Shown here piece by piece: positions 6,363 to 14,172 of a stretch of 14,303 nt of DNA. The stretch comes from Candidatus Eiseniibacteriota bacterium (GTDB lineage: Bacteria > JAFGKV01), in assembly GCA_025453925.1 (NCBI GenBank), contig JALOPK010000047.1:1-14303 (forward strand). The letters run 5' to 3'. A program made the position numbers and the translations under genes. The notes beneath the pieces were generated by a model. That model made no database searches, was not told the DNA's origin, and saw only the letters and a program-made list of their open reading frames with translations. The stretch's first letter is position 1. Each line of letters begins with the position of its first letter.

Positions 6363-9134
6363 ATGAACCTCAGGAGAGTCTTCTGCGTCGTGCTGGCGAT
6401 CGCCTGCCTGTCCGGAACCGCGATGGCCGGCACTACAGGCAAGCTCGCCGGGAGAATCACTGACAATGCCAACAGCCAACCCCTGGTAGGCGCCTACGTA
6501 ATCGTTGAGGAGTTGATGGCGGGGGCCATCGCCGATGAGAAGGGTGAGTATGTCATCCTCAACCTTCCGCCGGGGATATACACTCTGCGGTCCGAGATGA
6601 TCGGGTACTCCACGGTAAAGATGACGCGGGTTCCCATAAGTGCCGATTTGACCACGACTATCGATCTCTCCCTCGACGCGAGCGTGCTGGAGCTTGGCCA
6701 GACTGTCGATGTGGTCGCTGTGCGCTCTCCCGTGCAGATGGATCTCACCTCAGCAAGCTCGGTGGTCGGTTCGAGCGAGATTGACAACCTGCCGGTCGAG
6801 CAGGTCCAGGATGTGCTCACGCTGCAGGCGGGGGTGATCGCGGGGGCCTTTGGCGGCATTCATATCCGCGGCGGGCGGACCGATGAAGTCGCCTATTGGG
6901 TCGACGGCGTTGCGACCACCGATGTGTATGAAGGCGGCCAGGGCGTGCAGGTGCAGAACTCGTCCGTCGAAGAGCTGCAGGTTATCAGTGGGACCTTCAA
7001 CGCGGAGTATGGACAGGCCATGAGCGGCGTCGTGAACATCGTCACGAACTCCGGCGGATCCGAGTACGAGGGCGCTTTGACGGCGTACGTGGATGATGCG
7101 GTGAGCAACGATGACGAGATCTTCTACAACATAGACGATATCGGTCTTGGAACCTTCAACGGAGAGCTGACGTTGAGCGGGCCTCTCACCGCCGCGGAGA
7201 ACAGGCTCACATTCTTCGCTTTGGGGCGATACTACGACACCGATGGCCACCTCTACGGCATGCGCATCTTCAACCCTGACGGTACCGCCGGAGACAGTGC
7301 GGCCGTAGCGATGGCGTGGTCGAAGAACCTCTATCTCCAGGGGAAGCTGGCCTATCAGGCGACCAACACTCTCAAGTTTACGTATGGATTGTTCTTCGAG
7401 GATAGCGAGTACAAGGAGTATGATCACTACTTCAAGTACAACCCCGAGGGCGTCGCTCCCCACTACAACGACTCCCAGACCCACATCCTGACCGTGACGC
7501 ACAGCCTCTCGCCGACGACCTTCTATGAGTTCCGCGGCACACGGCTGTCCCGCACCTACCAGCGCCACCTGTACGACGACCCGTATGATGATCGCTACGT
7601 GCATCCCGACAGCCTCGTCGCGCCTGCGGACTACAGCTTCGGGGTCGGTGGCACGCAAATGAACCAGTTTGAGCGCAGTACGGAGTACTGGATCGGCAAG
7701 CTTGACCTGCTGAGCCAGGTGACCAAGCGCCACCAGCTCAAGGGCGGCGTGGAGATGCGCCTTCATCAAATGACACTTGATGATGCGGAGGTACGTCCGC
7801 GAACCTCGGGCGCGTACGACAGTGAAGGCGTGTGGGATCCCCTCGGCGGCTCGGAGATCGTCCCGTTCGAGCCGACCATTCACCCCCTGTCAAGCCCCTA
7901 TCACGATGCTTATGACAAGAAACCGATGGAGTTGAGCGCATTCGTTCAGGACAAGATCGAGTTCCGCGAGGTCATCCTGAACCTCGGGCTGCGGTTCGAC
8001 TACTTCGAACCGGATGGCCAGACTCTGACGGATCCCAAGGATCCGGATGTGAACAACCCGATGCTCCCGGAGCACATCTACCGCAACTACTCTCCGGATC
8101 TGCCGGACAGCGATTTGGTGGAGTACACCCTCGCGGAACGGCAGGCGTTCTGGTACAAAGCAGCTTCCACCAAGACACAGGTAAGCCCCCGGCTGGGAGT
8201 GGCCTACCCCATCAGCGACAGGGGCGCCATACACTTCTCGTACGGGCACTTTTTCCAGATTCCACAATTCAGATTTCTGTACGAGAATCCGGAGTTCGAG
8301 GTTGCCCGAGGCGAAGGACTCGGCACGATCATGGGCAACGCTGACCTCGAGCCCCAACGCACGGTGATGTACGAAGTCGGGCTCCAACAAGCACTGAGTG
8401 ACGCCGACGCGTTCGACGTCACGATGTTCTACCGGGATATCCGCGACTGGGTGGGAACCAGCGAAGCCATCGACACCTATGTGGCGGGCACCGCATACAG
8501 CAAGTACGTGAACCGGGACTACGCCAATGCCCGTGGCGTGACGCTGACGTATGACCGGCGTTTCTCCGGGGGGCTCAGCGCCGGGGTGGACTACAGCTTC
8601 ATGGTAGTTGAAGGCACGGCGTCGGATCCGGCCGACGCCTACAATGCGTCGCGCGACAATCAAACGCCAAGGATCAGTCTCATCCCACTGGGGTGGGACC
8701 GCACCCATACTCTCAACGCCAATGTCGCCGTGGGGAGCGAGACATGGCGGGCTTCCCTCCTTGGGAGGTTCTCCAGTGGCGAACCCTACACGCCGACATT
8801 CGCGCGAGGCGAGGTCTCGGGCGCCGGCCAGTACGTCGGACTTCGTGACAACTCGGCCAGGAAACCGAACGCGTACACTGTCGATCTGAAGCTGTACAAG
8901 AAGCTCTCCTACACCGGTCTCGACTACTCGCTCTTCCTGAATGTCTTCAACCTGTTCGACCGCCGGAATGAAGTGAACGTGTACTCCACGACGGGTCGGG
9001 CGACCTATGACCTCGATGCCCAGCAGGCATCGGACAATCCCAGCCGGCCGAACACGGTCGAGGAGTACGTGGCACGCCCTGAGTACTACTCCGAGCCACG
9101 GAAGATTCAGGCCGGTCTCACGGTGTCATTTTGA
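6363..9134 (+). CDS. TonB-dependent outer-membrane receptor with carboxypeptidase-regulatory-like domain
   Basis: This 923-residue outer-membrane receptor would import a bound substrate using TonB energy. The start is ATG 6363 with AAGGAG upstream; residues 1-22 are a signal peptide ending AMA-GTTG. Residues about 25-105 form a CarboxypepD_reg-like beta-sandwich (GKLAGRITDNANSQPLVGAY, then LPPGIYTLRSEMIGYSTV). The plug follows at about 110-235, with GGIHIRGGRTDEVAYWVDGV and EYGQAMSGVVNIVTNSGG. The remainder is a 22-strand-type barrel rich in alternating aromatic residues, ending AGLTVSF with the terminal Phe used in barrel assembly. I see no clear TonB box. The N-terminal domain recalls SusC-like receptors, but no SusD-like lipoprotein is present. 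The small lipoprotein lies 56 bp upstream and the large secreted protein 11 bp downstream, suggesting the three act together. The substrate is unknown. Confidence 0.92.
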   Translation: MNLRRVFCVVLAIACLSGTAMAGTTGKLAGRITDNANSQPLVGAYVIVEELMAGAIADEKGEYVILNLPPGIYTLRSEMIGYSTVKMTRVPISADLTTTIDLSLDASVLELGQTVDVVAVRSPVQMDLTSASSVVGSSEIDNLPVEQVQDVLTLQAGVIAGAFGGIHIRGGRTDEVAYWVDGVATTDVYEGGQGVQVQNSSVEELQVISGTFNAEYGQAMSGVVNIVTNSGGSEYEGALTAYVDDAVSNDDEIFYNIDDIGLGTFNGELTLSGPLTAAENRLTFFALGRYYDTDGHLYGMRIFNPDGTAGDSAAVAMAWSKNLYLQGKLAYQATNTLKFTYGLFFEDSEYKEYDHYFKYNPEGVAPHYNDSQTHILTVTHSLSPTTFYEFRGTRLSRTYQRHLYDDPYDDRYVHPDSLVAPADYSFGVGGTQMNQFERSTEYWIGKLDLLSQVTKRHQLKGGVEMRLHQMTLDDAEVRPRTSGAYDSEGVWDPLGGSEIVPFEPTIHPLSSPYHDAYDKKPMELSAFVQDKIEFREVILNLGLRFDYFEPDGQTLTDPKDPDVNNPMLPEHIYRNYSPDLPDSDLVEYTLAERQAFWYKAASTKTQVSPRLGVAYPISDRGAIHFSYGHFFQIPQFRFLYENPEFEVARGEGLGTIMGNADLEPQRTVMYEVGLQQALSDADAFDVTMFYRDIRDWVGTSEAIDTYVAGTAYSKYVNRDYANARGVTLTYDRRFSGGLSAGVDYSFMVVEGTASDPADAYNASRDNQTPRISLIPLGWDRTHTLNANVAVGSETWRASLLGRFSSGEPYTPTFARGEVSGAGQYVGLRDNSARKPNAYTVDLKLYKKLSYTGLDYSLFLNVFNLFDRRNEVNVYSTTGRATYDLDAQQASDNPSRPNTVEEYVARPEYYSEPRKIQAGLTVSF

Positions 9135-9139
9135 GGAGG
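9134..9139 (+). promoter_or_regulatory. Shine-Dalgarno selecting a GTG start
   Basis: AGGAGG begins on the last base of the receptor's stop codon. It is 6 nt from GTG 9146 but 15 nt from ATG 9155, so the GTG is the better-supported start of the large secreted protein. Confidence 0.55.
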
Positions 9140-9145
9140 CAGACT

Positions 9146-12100
9146 GTGGACACGATGCGTGCGACAAAGATTGCGGCAGTACTGCTCGTTCTTGCTGCCG
9201 CCTCATCCGCCAGGGTTGACGAGCGTGGATCCTATGATGCCCGTCTGAAGAACTGGCACAGCGGCAATCTCGTGCACACGACGTTCTTCAACTACGGCAT
9301 GATCGGCCGTGAACTGCCTGTCGTGCCGGGAGAGGTCGGAGGGGAGTGGCCGATCAATTCGGGTCACTGGTATGTCGGAGACGTAAGCGTGCTGGTCGGC
9401 GCGGAAGTGGTGGACATACACGGAGACACCGTGGTGTCCGTGGAGGTCTCCGACGGCCCGCGGGGTTTCAATGAGTACAGCCCCGACGGCTCCACCTTCT
9501 GGGGCTGGGAGCCGGTGCCGGGATATGCCGCCCGTGTGACGGGCAAAGACAACTGCTGTATCGCGATGAGTCACGAAACCGACTCATGGCCCTCCATCTG
9601 GCCCGACAAGCTGGACGACACGTCGGATCCTGGCTGGCCCGGGCAGTGGAACGGGTATTTCGGAAAGGACGTCAAGAACGCGGACCAGGAAAGCTACTGG
9701 ATCATGGATGACGCATCCGACCAGGAGTTCGCGTTCTATCCCGACGCCTCAGACAGTACACGCCGCGGCCTCGGCCTGCGCGTGGCGGTGCGGGGAATGC
9801 AGTGGAGCCACGTCCTGGCGGAGGACTGCATCTTCTGGATTTACGATATCACCAATATCGGCACCCGGGACTACGACAAGGTCGCATTCGGCATGATCGT
9901 GGGCGGCATGGTGGGTGGCGGCAACGATGCCGGGGACGACCACGCCGACTTCCAGAAGGGCGACGACATCACCTACTGCTGGGACCACGACAATGTCGGC
10001 GACACCGGATTCAGCCCGGTCGGCTACGTGGGATACGCGTTTCTCGAGAGCCCCGGCAATCCCTACGACGGAATTGACAATGACGACGACGGCAAAAGTG
10101 GTTCCGGCACGGTGCTCTCGCGATCATCGTTCGGCGCCACGAGCTATGCCGTGGGAAACCCGTTGGTGCTCATCGACTATGATACCTACGAACGAACGGT
10201 TGCGACGATGCCGGCGGAAGGCATCACGTTCACGTACCAGGACCGCGAGATTCACGTGGACCCGGGTGTCGAAGTGCGTGACATGGAGCGAAACAACATC
10301 GACGACAACCTCAACGGTCTCATTGACGAGAGTAACGGTTTCGAAGTGGAGGGTGTCACCTACTACCTGAACGAGGGATTGACCGCGAAGAACTGGATAA
10401 CCGGGGCCGGCCTCGACAACGCCCTCATCGACGAACGGCGTGACGACGGCATCGACAATGATGGCGACTGGGATCCTCTCACCGATGATGTCGGTCTCGA
10501 CGGCAAGCCGGGCACGGGCGACACGGGCGAGGGTGATGGGCTTCCCACCAGCGGCGCCGGCACGAATCTCCCGGGCGAGCCGCACATCGACAAGACAGAC
10601 ATCGACGAGTCCGATCAGATTGGTCTGAGCAGCTTCTACTTCTTCTATCCCTCGGGGCGACTGAAGCTCAAGAACGATCAAGACCTGTGGGACGCCATGG
10701 CTCCCGGTTACTTCAACGCCACAGCTCAGAACGTCGACGGCGACTTCGTGTACGGATCAGGCTATTTCCCGCTGAAGGCCGGACAGACCGAGCGGATCTC
10801 GGTGTGTCTCGTGTTCGGCGATGACCGCGATGACATCATTCGCAACAAGCGCACCGTGCAGACGATCTACAACCAGAACTACAACTTCGCCAAGGCCCCG
10901 GATCTGCCCAAGTTGACCGTGGTGCCGGGGGACAAGAAGGTCACGCTGTTTTGGGACGCTACGTCGGAGAACTCCTTCGACGTCATCTCCGGCTATGACT
11001 TCGAGGGTTACAAGGTCTACAAGGCGACTGATACCGAGTGGAAGGACGCCGCCGACATCACTGATGCCTGGGGAAGCCCCAAGTTCGACCAGCCCGTGGC
11101 GATCTACGACCTCCAGGACGGTATCAGCGGCCTGTTCCCTCTGGTCGACGAGCGCTTGGGCGCCCAGTTTAACCTTGGGAATGACTCGGGGCTCCGGCAC
11201 AGCTTCGTCGATACCGAAGTCGTGAACGGACAACGCTACTTCTATGCGGTGACCGCCTACGACCGCGGCGATGTCGCCAAGGAGCTCTCGCCCGCGGAAA
11301 CGTCGAAGTTCGTGAAACTCAACGCTGATGGGAGCGTGTCCGCCGGCATCAATGTCGACTATGCAACGCCCAACCCCAAGGCGGCCGGCTACGAGCCCCC
11401 CACGGGGTCGGGCGAACTCACCCGCGAGGGCGCTATCCACGGAACCGGCAAGGCCTACCTGGAGATCCTGGATCCGGCCGACGTACCCGAATCGGGCCTC
11501 GACTGCGTGGTCACCTTCACGGACCAGAGCAACGACACCCTGGACAATGACGGTGATTGGGTGGCCTGGGAGGATCAGCCCAACGGGATGTGGGACCCCC
11601 GCGAACCGTTCTTGGACGTGGGCGTTGACGGGAAGCCAAGCACCGAGGAGGTCAGCGGTGATGGCCGGCCCTACAACCCCGTGACCAATCCCGATCCAGC
11701 CGGCGATAACTATGATGCCTTCTACAATCCGGGCGGCACCGAGGGCAACGAAAAGTGGGACTATACCGACATCAACTCCAACGGTGTCTTTGATCCCGCC
11801 TTCGAACTGGCCGAGCCATGGACTGACCGCGGCGACGGCGTGCTCGATCCCGGGGAGGCGATCGTCCACGACACGGGAACCGATGGCATGAAGCCGGGGG
11901 ATCCTCTGTACCCAGGCGCCGATGCCGACGGAACCGAAGGGAACGGCATCCCGGATCCGGGCGAGCCAAACCTCGATGCCCGCGATCCGGATGAGATCCT
12001 CCCCTTGACGACCGGCTACTCAGTGTATGACCAGATCAGCGGGAGATACCTCCTGCGGTCGGTCAGGGATTTCGTCGGTGACTCCAACTATTTCGAACTC

Positions 12101-12988
12101 GAAGGCGCGGCCTTGGGCATGCGGTTGCGGTTCGAGAACGATTCACTCGTGACGAAGATCGACAGCCTGACCGGGTGGGGTCTGGCACGCCCCAACAACT
12201 ACACGTTCACGGTTGAGCCCTTCCGCGCTGCAGGAATCCCGGAGGAGGGCGTCGCGTTCCCGCGCGACTACCAACTCACCTTCTACGATGACCTGACGGA
12301 GAGCTCATCGGCGCTGACGATCGTCCTGGGGTCCGGTTCGCCGCAGACTCTGCCCGCCCGGGCCTGCAACTTCAGGGCCACCGACTCGCAGACGGGTGAA
12401 CGGCTGTCCTTCGCGTACGTCGACGTGAATCTGATTCCGTCTCTCCACGAGCCCGGGTACATCACCGGCTCCGACCAGCTCATCTTCTTCGAGCCGACCG
12501 AGGAGGGGCGCCTCATCACGTGGAAGATGGTCTTCATCGGGAGCGACTCATCATCGCATGTGCCCGTGGCCGGAGACGAGCTCCGCTTCGCGACCACGAA
12601 GCCCTTCAACTCCTCGGACCGGTTCGTGTTCGAGGTGACCCCCCAGCGAGTGAACAACGACGGGTTGAACGAGAGCGCGCTCGATCTCATCGCCGTTGTT
12701 CCCAATCCGTACATCGCAGCGGCAAGCTGGGAGGGGAAGAACCCATTCAACGACGGCCGGGGACCGCGCGAACTGCACTTCGTCAACCTTCCCCAGCGGT
12801 GCACCATCCGCATCTACACCGTGAATGGCGCGCTGGTCGATACCATTGCTCACGACTCGCTCACCGGCACCGCGGTGTGGGACATGCTCACCAAGGACAA
12901 CCTCGACATTGCCTATGGGGTCTACATCTACCATGTCGACGCTCCGGGCATCGGCGAAAAGATCGGCAAGTTCGCCGTCATCAAATAG
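9146..12988 (+). CDS. Large secreted protein: Asp-rich calcium-type loops, FnIII-like region, sorting-type C-terminal domain
   Basis: I do not know a named gene for this 1280-residue protein. A signal peptide (residues 1-22) precedes a Trp/Tyr-rich N-terminal region to about 300. Asp-rich loops resembling EF-hand/dockerin calcium sites follow: GIDNDDDGKSG (about 309), IDDNLNGLIDE (about 382) and DNDGDWDP (437). Residues about 584-735 look fibronectin-III-like, with KKVTLFWD and NGQRYFYAVTAYDRG. A second Asp-rich block spans 800-952, with NGVFDP, DGVLDPGE and NGIPDPGE. The last 100 residues begin VVPNPYIAAASW and end GVYIYHVDAPGIGEKIGKFA-VIK; this is the form of FlgD-Ig/type IX-like sorting domains. 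I infer surface display or release, with calcium stabilising the loops. It lies 11 bp after the receptor and 13 bp before the PorV-like gene, which fits a cargo that needs that barrel. No catalytic motif was recognised. Confidence 0.85.
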   Translation: MDTMRATKIAAVLLVLAAASSARVDERGSYDARLKNWHSGNLVHTTFFNYGMIGRELPVVPGEVGGEWPINSGHWYVGDVSVLVGAEVVDIHGDTVVSVEVSDGPRGFNEYSPDGSTFWGWEPVPGYAARVTGKDNCCIAMSHETDSWPSIWPDKLDDTSDPGWPGQWNGYFGKDVKNADQESYWIMDDASDQEFAFYPDASDSTRRGLGLRVAVRGMQWSHVLAEDCIFWIYDITNIGTRDYDKVAFGMIVGGMVGGGNDAGDDHADFQKGDDITYCWDHDNVGDTGFSPVGYVGYAFLESPGNPYDGIDNDDDGKSGSGTVLSRSSFGATSYAVGNPLVLIDYDTYERTVATMPAEGITFTYQDREIHVDPGVEVRDMERNNIDDNLNGLIDESNGFEVEGVTYYLNEGLTAKNWITGAGLDNALIDERRDDGIDNDGDWDPLTDDVGLDGKPGTGDTGEGDGLPTSGAGTNLPGEPHIDKTDIDESDQIGLSSFYFFYPSGRLKLKNDQDLWDAMAPGYFNATAQNVDGDFVYGSGYFPLKAGQTERISVCLVFGDDRDDIIRNKRTVQTIYNQNYNFAKAPDLPKLTVVPGDKKVTLFWDATSENSFDVISGYDFEGYKVYKATDTEWKDAADITDAWGSPKFDQPVAIYDLQDGISGLFPLVDERLGAQFNLGNDSGLRHSFVDTEVVNGQRYFYAVTAYDRGDVAKELSPAETSKFVKLNADGSVSAGINVDYATPNPKAAGYEPPTGSGELTREGAIHGTGKAYLEILDPADVPESGLDCVVTFTDQSNDTLDNDGDWVAWEDQPNGMWDPREPFLDVGVDGKPSTEEVSGDGRPYNPVTNPDPAGDNYDAFYNPGGTEGNEKWDYTDINSNGVFDPAFELAEPWTDRGDGVLDPGEAIVHDTGTDGMKPGDPLYPGADADGTEGNGIPDPGEPNLDARDPDEILPLTTGYSVYDQISGRYLLRSVRDFVGDSNYFELEGAALGMRLRFENDSLVTKIDSLTGWGLARPNNYTFTVEPFRAAGIPEEGVAFPRDYQLTFYDDLTESSSALTIVLGSGSPQTLPARACNFRATDSQTGERLSFAYVDVNLIPSLHEPGYITGSDQLIFFEPTEEGRLITWKMVFIGSDSSSHVPVAGDELRFATTKPFNSSDRFVFEVTPQRVNNDGLNESALDLIAVVPNPYIAAASWEGKNPFNDGRGPRELHFVNLPQRCTIRIYTVNGALVDTIAHDSLTGTAVWDMLTKDNLDIAYGVYIYHVDAPGIGEKIGKFAVIK
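10454..10549 (+). repeat. Internal protein repeat, copy 1 (DNDGDW ... DVGxDGKP ... GDGxP)
   Basis: Residues 437-468 of the large secreted protein read DNDGDW, then DVGLDGKPGT, then EGDGLPT. The same order of motifs recurs about 360 residues later. It is a protein-level repeat rather than an exact DNA repeat. Confidence 0.6.
11543..11671 (+). repeat. Internal protein repeat, copy 2 (DNDGDW ... DVGxDGKP ... GDGxP)
   Basis: Residues 800-842 read DNDGDW, then DVGVDGKPST, then SGDGRP, matching the first copy with about 11 extra residues in the middle. It is followed by three further Asx-Gly-x-x-Asp-Pro loops up to about residue 952. Confidence 0.6.
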
Positions 12989-13001
12989 GGGAGGTACGAC
13001 G

Positions 13002-14021
13002 ATGAAGCGCTTCTGGCTCCTGATGCTGGCCCTCGCTCTGGTCGTGTCCCCATCGGTCGCGCAAACCACGAGCAAGACAGGCACAACAGCTGCAACTTTC
13101 CTTTCCGTGGGTCAGGGCAGCCGCGCCATCGCAATGGGTGGCGCGTTCGTTGCCGTCGCCGATGACGCCTCGGCGCTCTTCTGGAACCCGGCGGGTACGG
13201 CCCGGCTCGCGGCCTCTGAGTTCCTGTTCAGCCACAACGAATGGCTGGCAGACATGACGTTCGACTACGTCGCTTCCGCGATCCCTGTGGGAAACGGTGT
13301 CCTCGGTGTGAGCGGCACCTTCCTCTCCATGGGCAGAGAAGTCGTCCGCACGGTGGACCAGCCCGAGGGTACCGGCGAGTTCTTCGATGCAGGGAGCTAC
13401 GCCATGGCCGCCGGATACTCGATGATGCTCACCGACCGTTTTTCCCTCGGTCTCCAGGGAAAGCTGGTTCGCGAGTACATCAAGGACTGCAGCTCGACCG
13501 GGTTCGCCCTGGATGTCGGCACGCTGTTCGAGACACAGTGGCGTGGCCTCATGATCGGGATGAGCATTTCGAACTTCGGCACAAAGATGCAGATGGCGGG
13601 AAACGACGTGCTGGTGCAGGTTGACACGGATCCCACCCAGGAGGGCAACAACGAGAATATCAATGCCAACCTCGCGCTCGACCGATTCGACCTGCCCCTG
13701 GTTTTCAGGGTCGGCCTGGCGCTGGACCTGTTGAGAGGCACGCCGAACAACAGCCTCCTGGTGAGTGTGGATGACCTCCACCCCAACGACAACACCGAGG
13801 CCGTGGACGTCGGCCTCGAGTATGGCCTGGCGAACCGATTCTTCGCCCGCGTCGGCTACAAGTCCCTGTTCATGCGGGATTCGGAAGAAGGGCTCACCGC
13901 CGGTGCGGGCTTCAACCTGCCTGTGCTCGGTTCAGCAGCCCTCGGCGTGGACTATGCATATCAGGCATTTGGAAGGCTTGAACAGGCCCACCGTCTCAGC
14001 ATTTCGGTTCGAACGAGTTGA
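13002..14021 (+). CDS. PorV/PorQ-family outer-membrane beta-barrel protein
   Basis: This is a 339-residue protein with a signal peptide (residues 1-20, ending SPSVA). The family signature follows it: TAATFLSVGQGSRAIAMGG, then AFVAVADDASALFWNPAG (about 28-67). The rest alternates short amphipathic strands and glycine-rich turns, as in FadL-like barrels, ending RLSISVRTS. In Porphyromonas, PorV binds substrates carrying a C-terminal sorting domain after they cross the outer membrane through the type IX translocon and helps hand them to the attachment machinery. GGGGAGG (12988-12994), 7 nt before the ATG, fixes the start and overlaps the previous stop codon. The gene follows a protein with a sorting-type C-terminus by 13 bp, which supports a role in its export or anchoring. 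A more general FadL/PorQ-like role remains possible, since such barrels are numerous in these phyla. Confidence 0.85.
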   Translation: MKRFWLLMLALALVVSPSVAQTTSKTGTTAATFLSVGQGSRAIAMGGAFVAVADDASALFWNPAGTARLAASEFLFSHNEWLADMTFDYVASAIPVGNGVLGVSGTFLSMGREVVRTVDQPEGTGEFFDAGSYAMAAGYSMMLTDRFSLGLQGKLVREYIKDCSSTGFALDVGTLFETQWRGLMIGMSISNFGTKMQMAGNDVLVQVDTDPTQEGNNENINANLALDRFDLPLVFRVGLALDLLRGTPNNSLLVSVDDLHPNDNTEAVDVGLEYGLANRFFARVGYKSLFMRDSEEGLTAGAGFNLPVLGSAALGVDYAYQAFGRLEQAHRLSISVRTS

Positions 14022-14172
14022 TGAAGAGGGATACATGACGCCCAAGAAAGGAGGTGTGTAGGGGGTAGGTTCATTCGCCGTGCGCTCCGCATTACGTGGC
14101 GTGAGCGCCATCATAGGCCCTGGATCCTGGTCGATCCAGGGAGGATCATGCACAGCAAAAGGAGGATGCGGA
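14022..14172 (+). promoter_or_regulatory. Structured leader before the last gene
   Basis: These 151 bp hold several inverted repeats. GCGCTC (14082-14087) pairs with GAGCGC (14103-14108). TGGCG (14097-14101) pairs with CGCCA (14106-14110), which excludes the first. A 9-bp perfect stem lies at 14118-14141, and its right arm could instead pair with GGATC at 14143-14147. No T-run follows any stem, so none is a classical terminator. Mutually exclusive folds followed by a ribosome site suggest a 5' regulatory leader or an mRNA-stabilising element. I find no clear promoter. Confidence 0.4.
14118..14141 (+). repeat. Perfect 9-bp inverted repeat (hairpin)
   Basis: CCCTGGATC (14118-14126) and GATCCAGGG (14133-14141) are exact reverse complements around the 6-nt loop CTGGTC. 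The hairpin ends 31 nt before the next start codon and lacks a downstream T-run. Confidence 0.75.

Noticed and set aside
6750-7883. Long antisense open frame (377 codons) inside the TonB receptor gene
   Set aside because: The sense strand has a full receptor with signal peptide, plug and barrel. The antisense product has no recognisable domain or ribosome site; long antisense frames are expected in GC-rich coding DNA.
7890-8708. Antisense open frame of 272 codons in the receptor barrel region
   Set aside because: It mirrors the receptor's codon periodicity and shows no domain.
9131-9145. TTG start for the large secreted protein at 9131
   Set aside because: It would lie upstream of, or within, the gene's own Shine-Dalgarno. 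GTG 9146 is 6 nt after AGGAGG and gives a cleaner signal peptide.
10757-11869. Antisense open frame of 370 codons inside the large secreted protein
   Set aside because: It is a compositional shadow of the Asp/Gly-rich sense frame, with no ribosome site and no family resemblance.
14035-14061. Eight-codon frame MTPKKGGV between the barrel gene and the last gene
   Set aside because: Too short to support, and nothing shows that it is translated; the orphan Shine-Dalgarno within it is reported instead.
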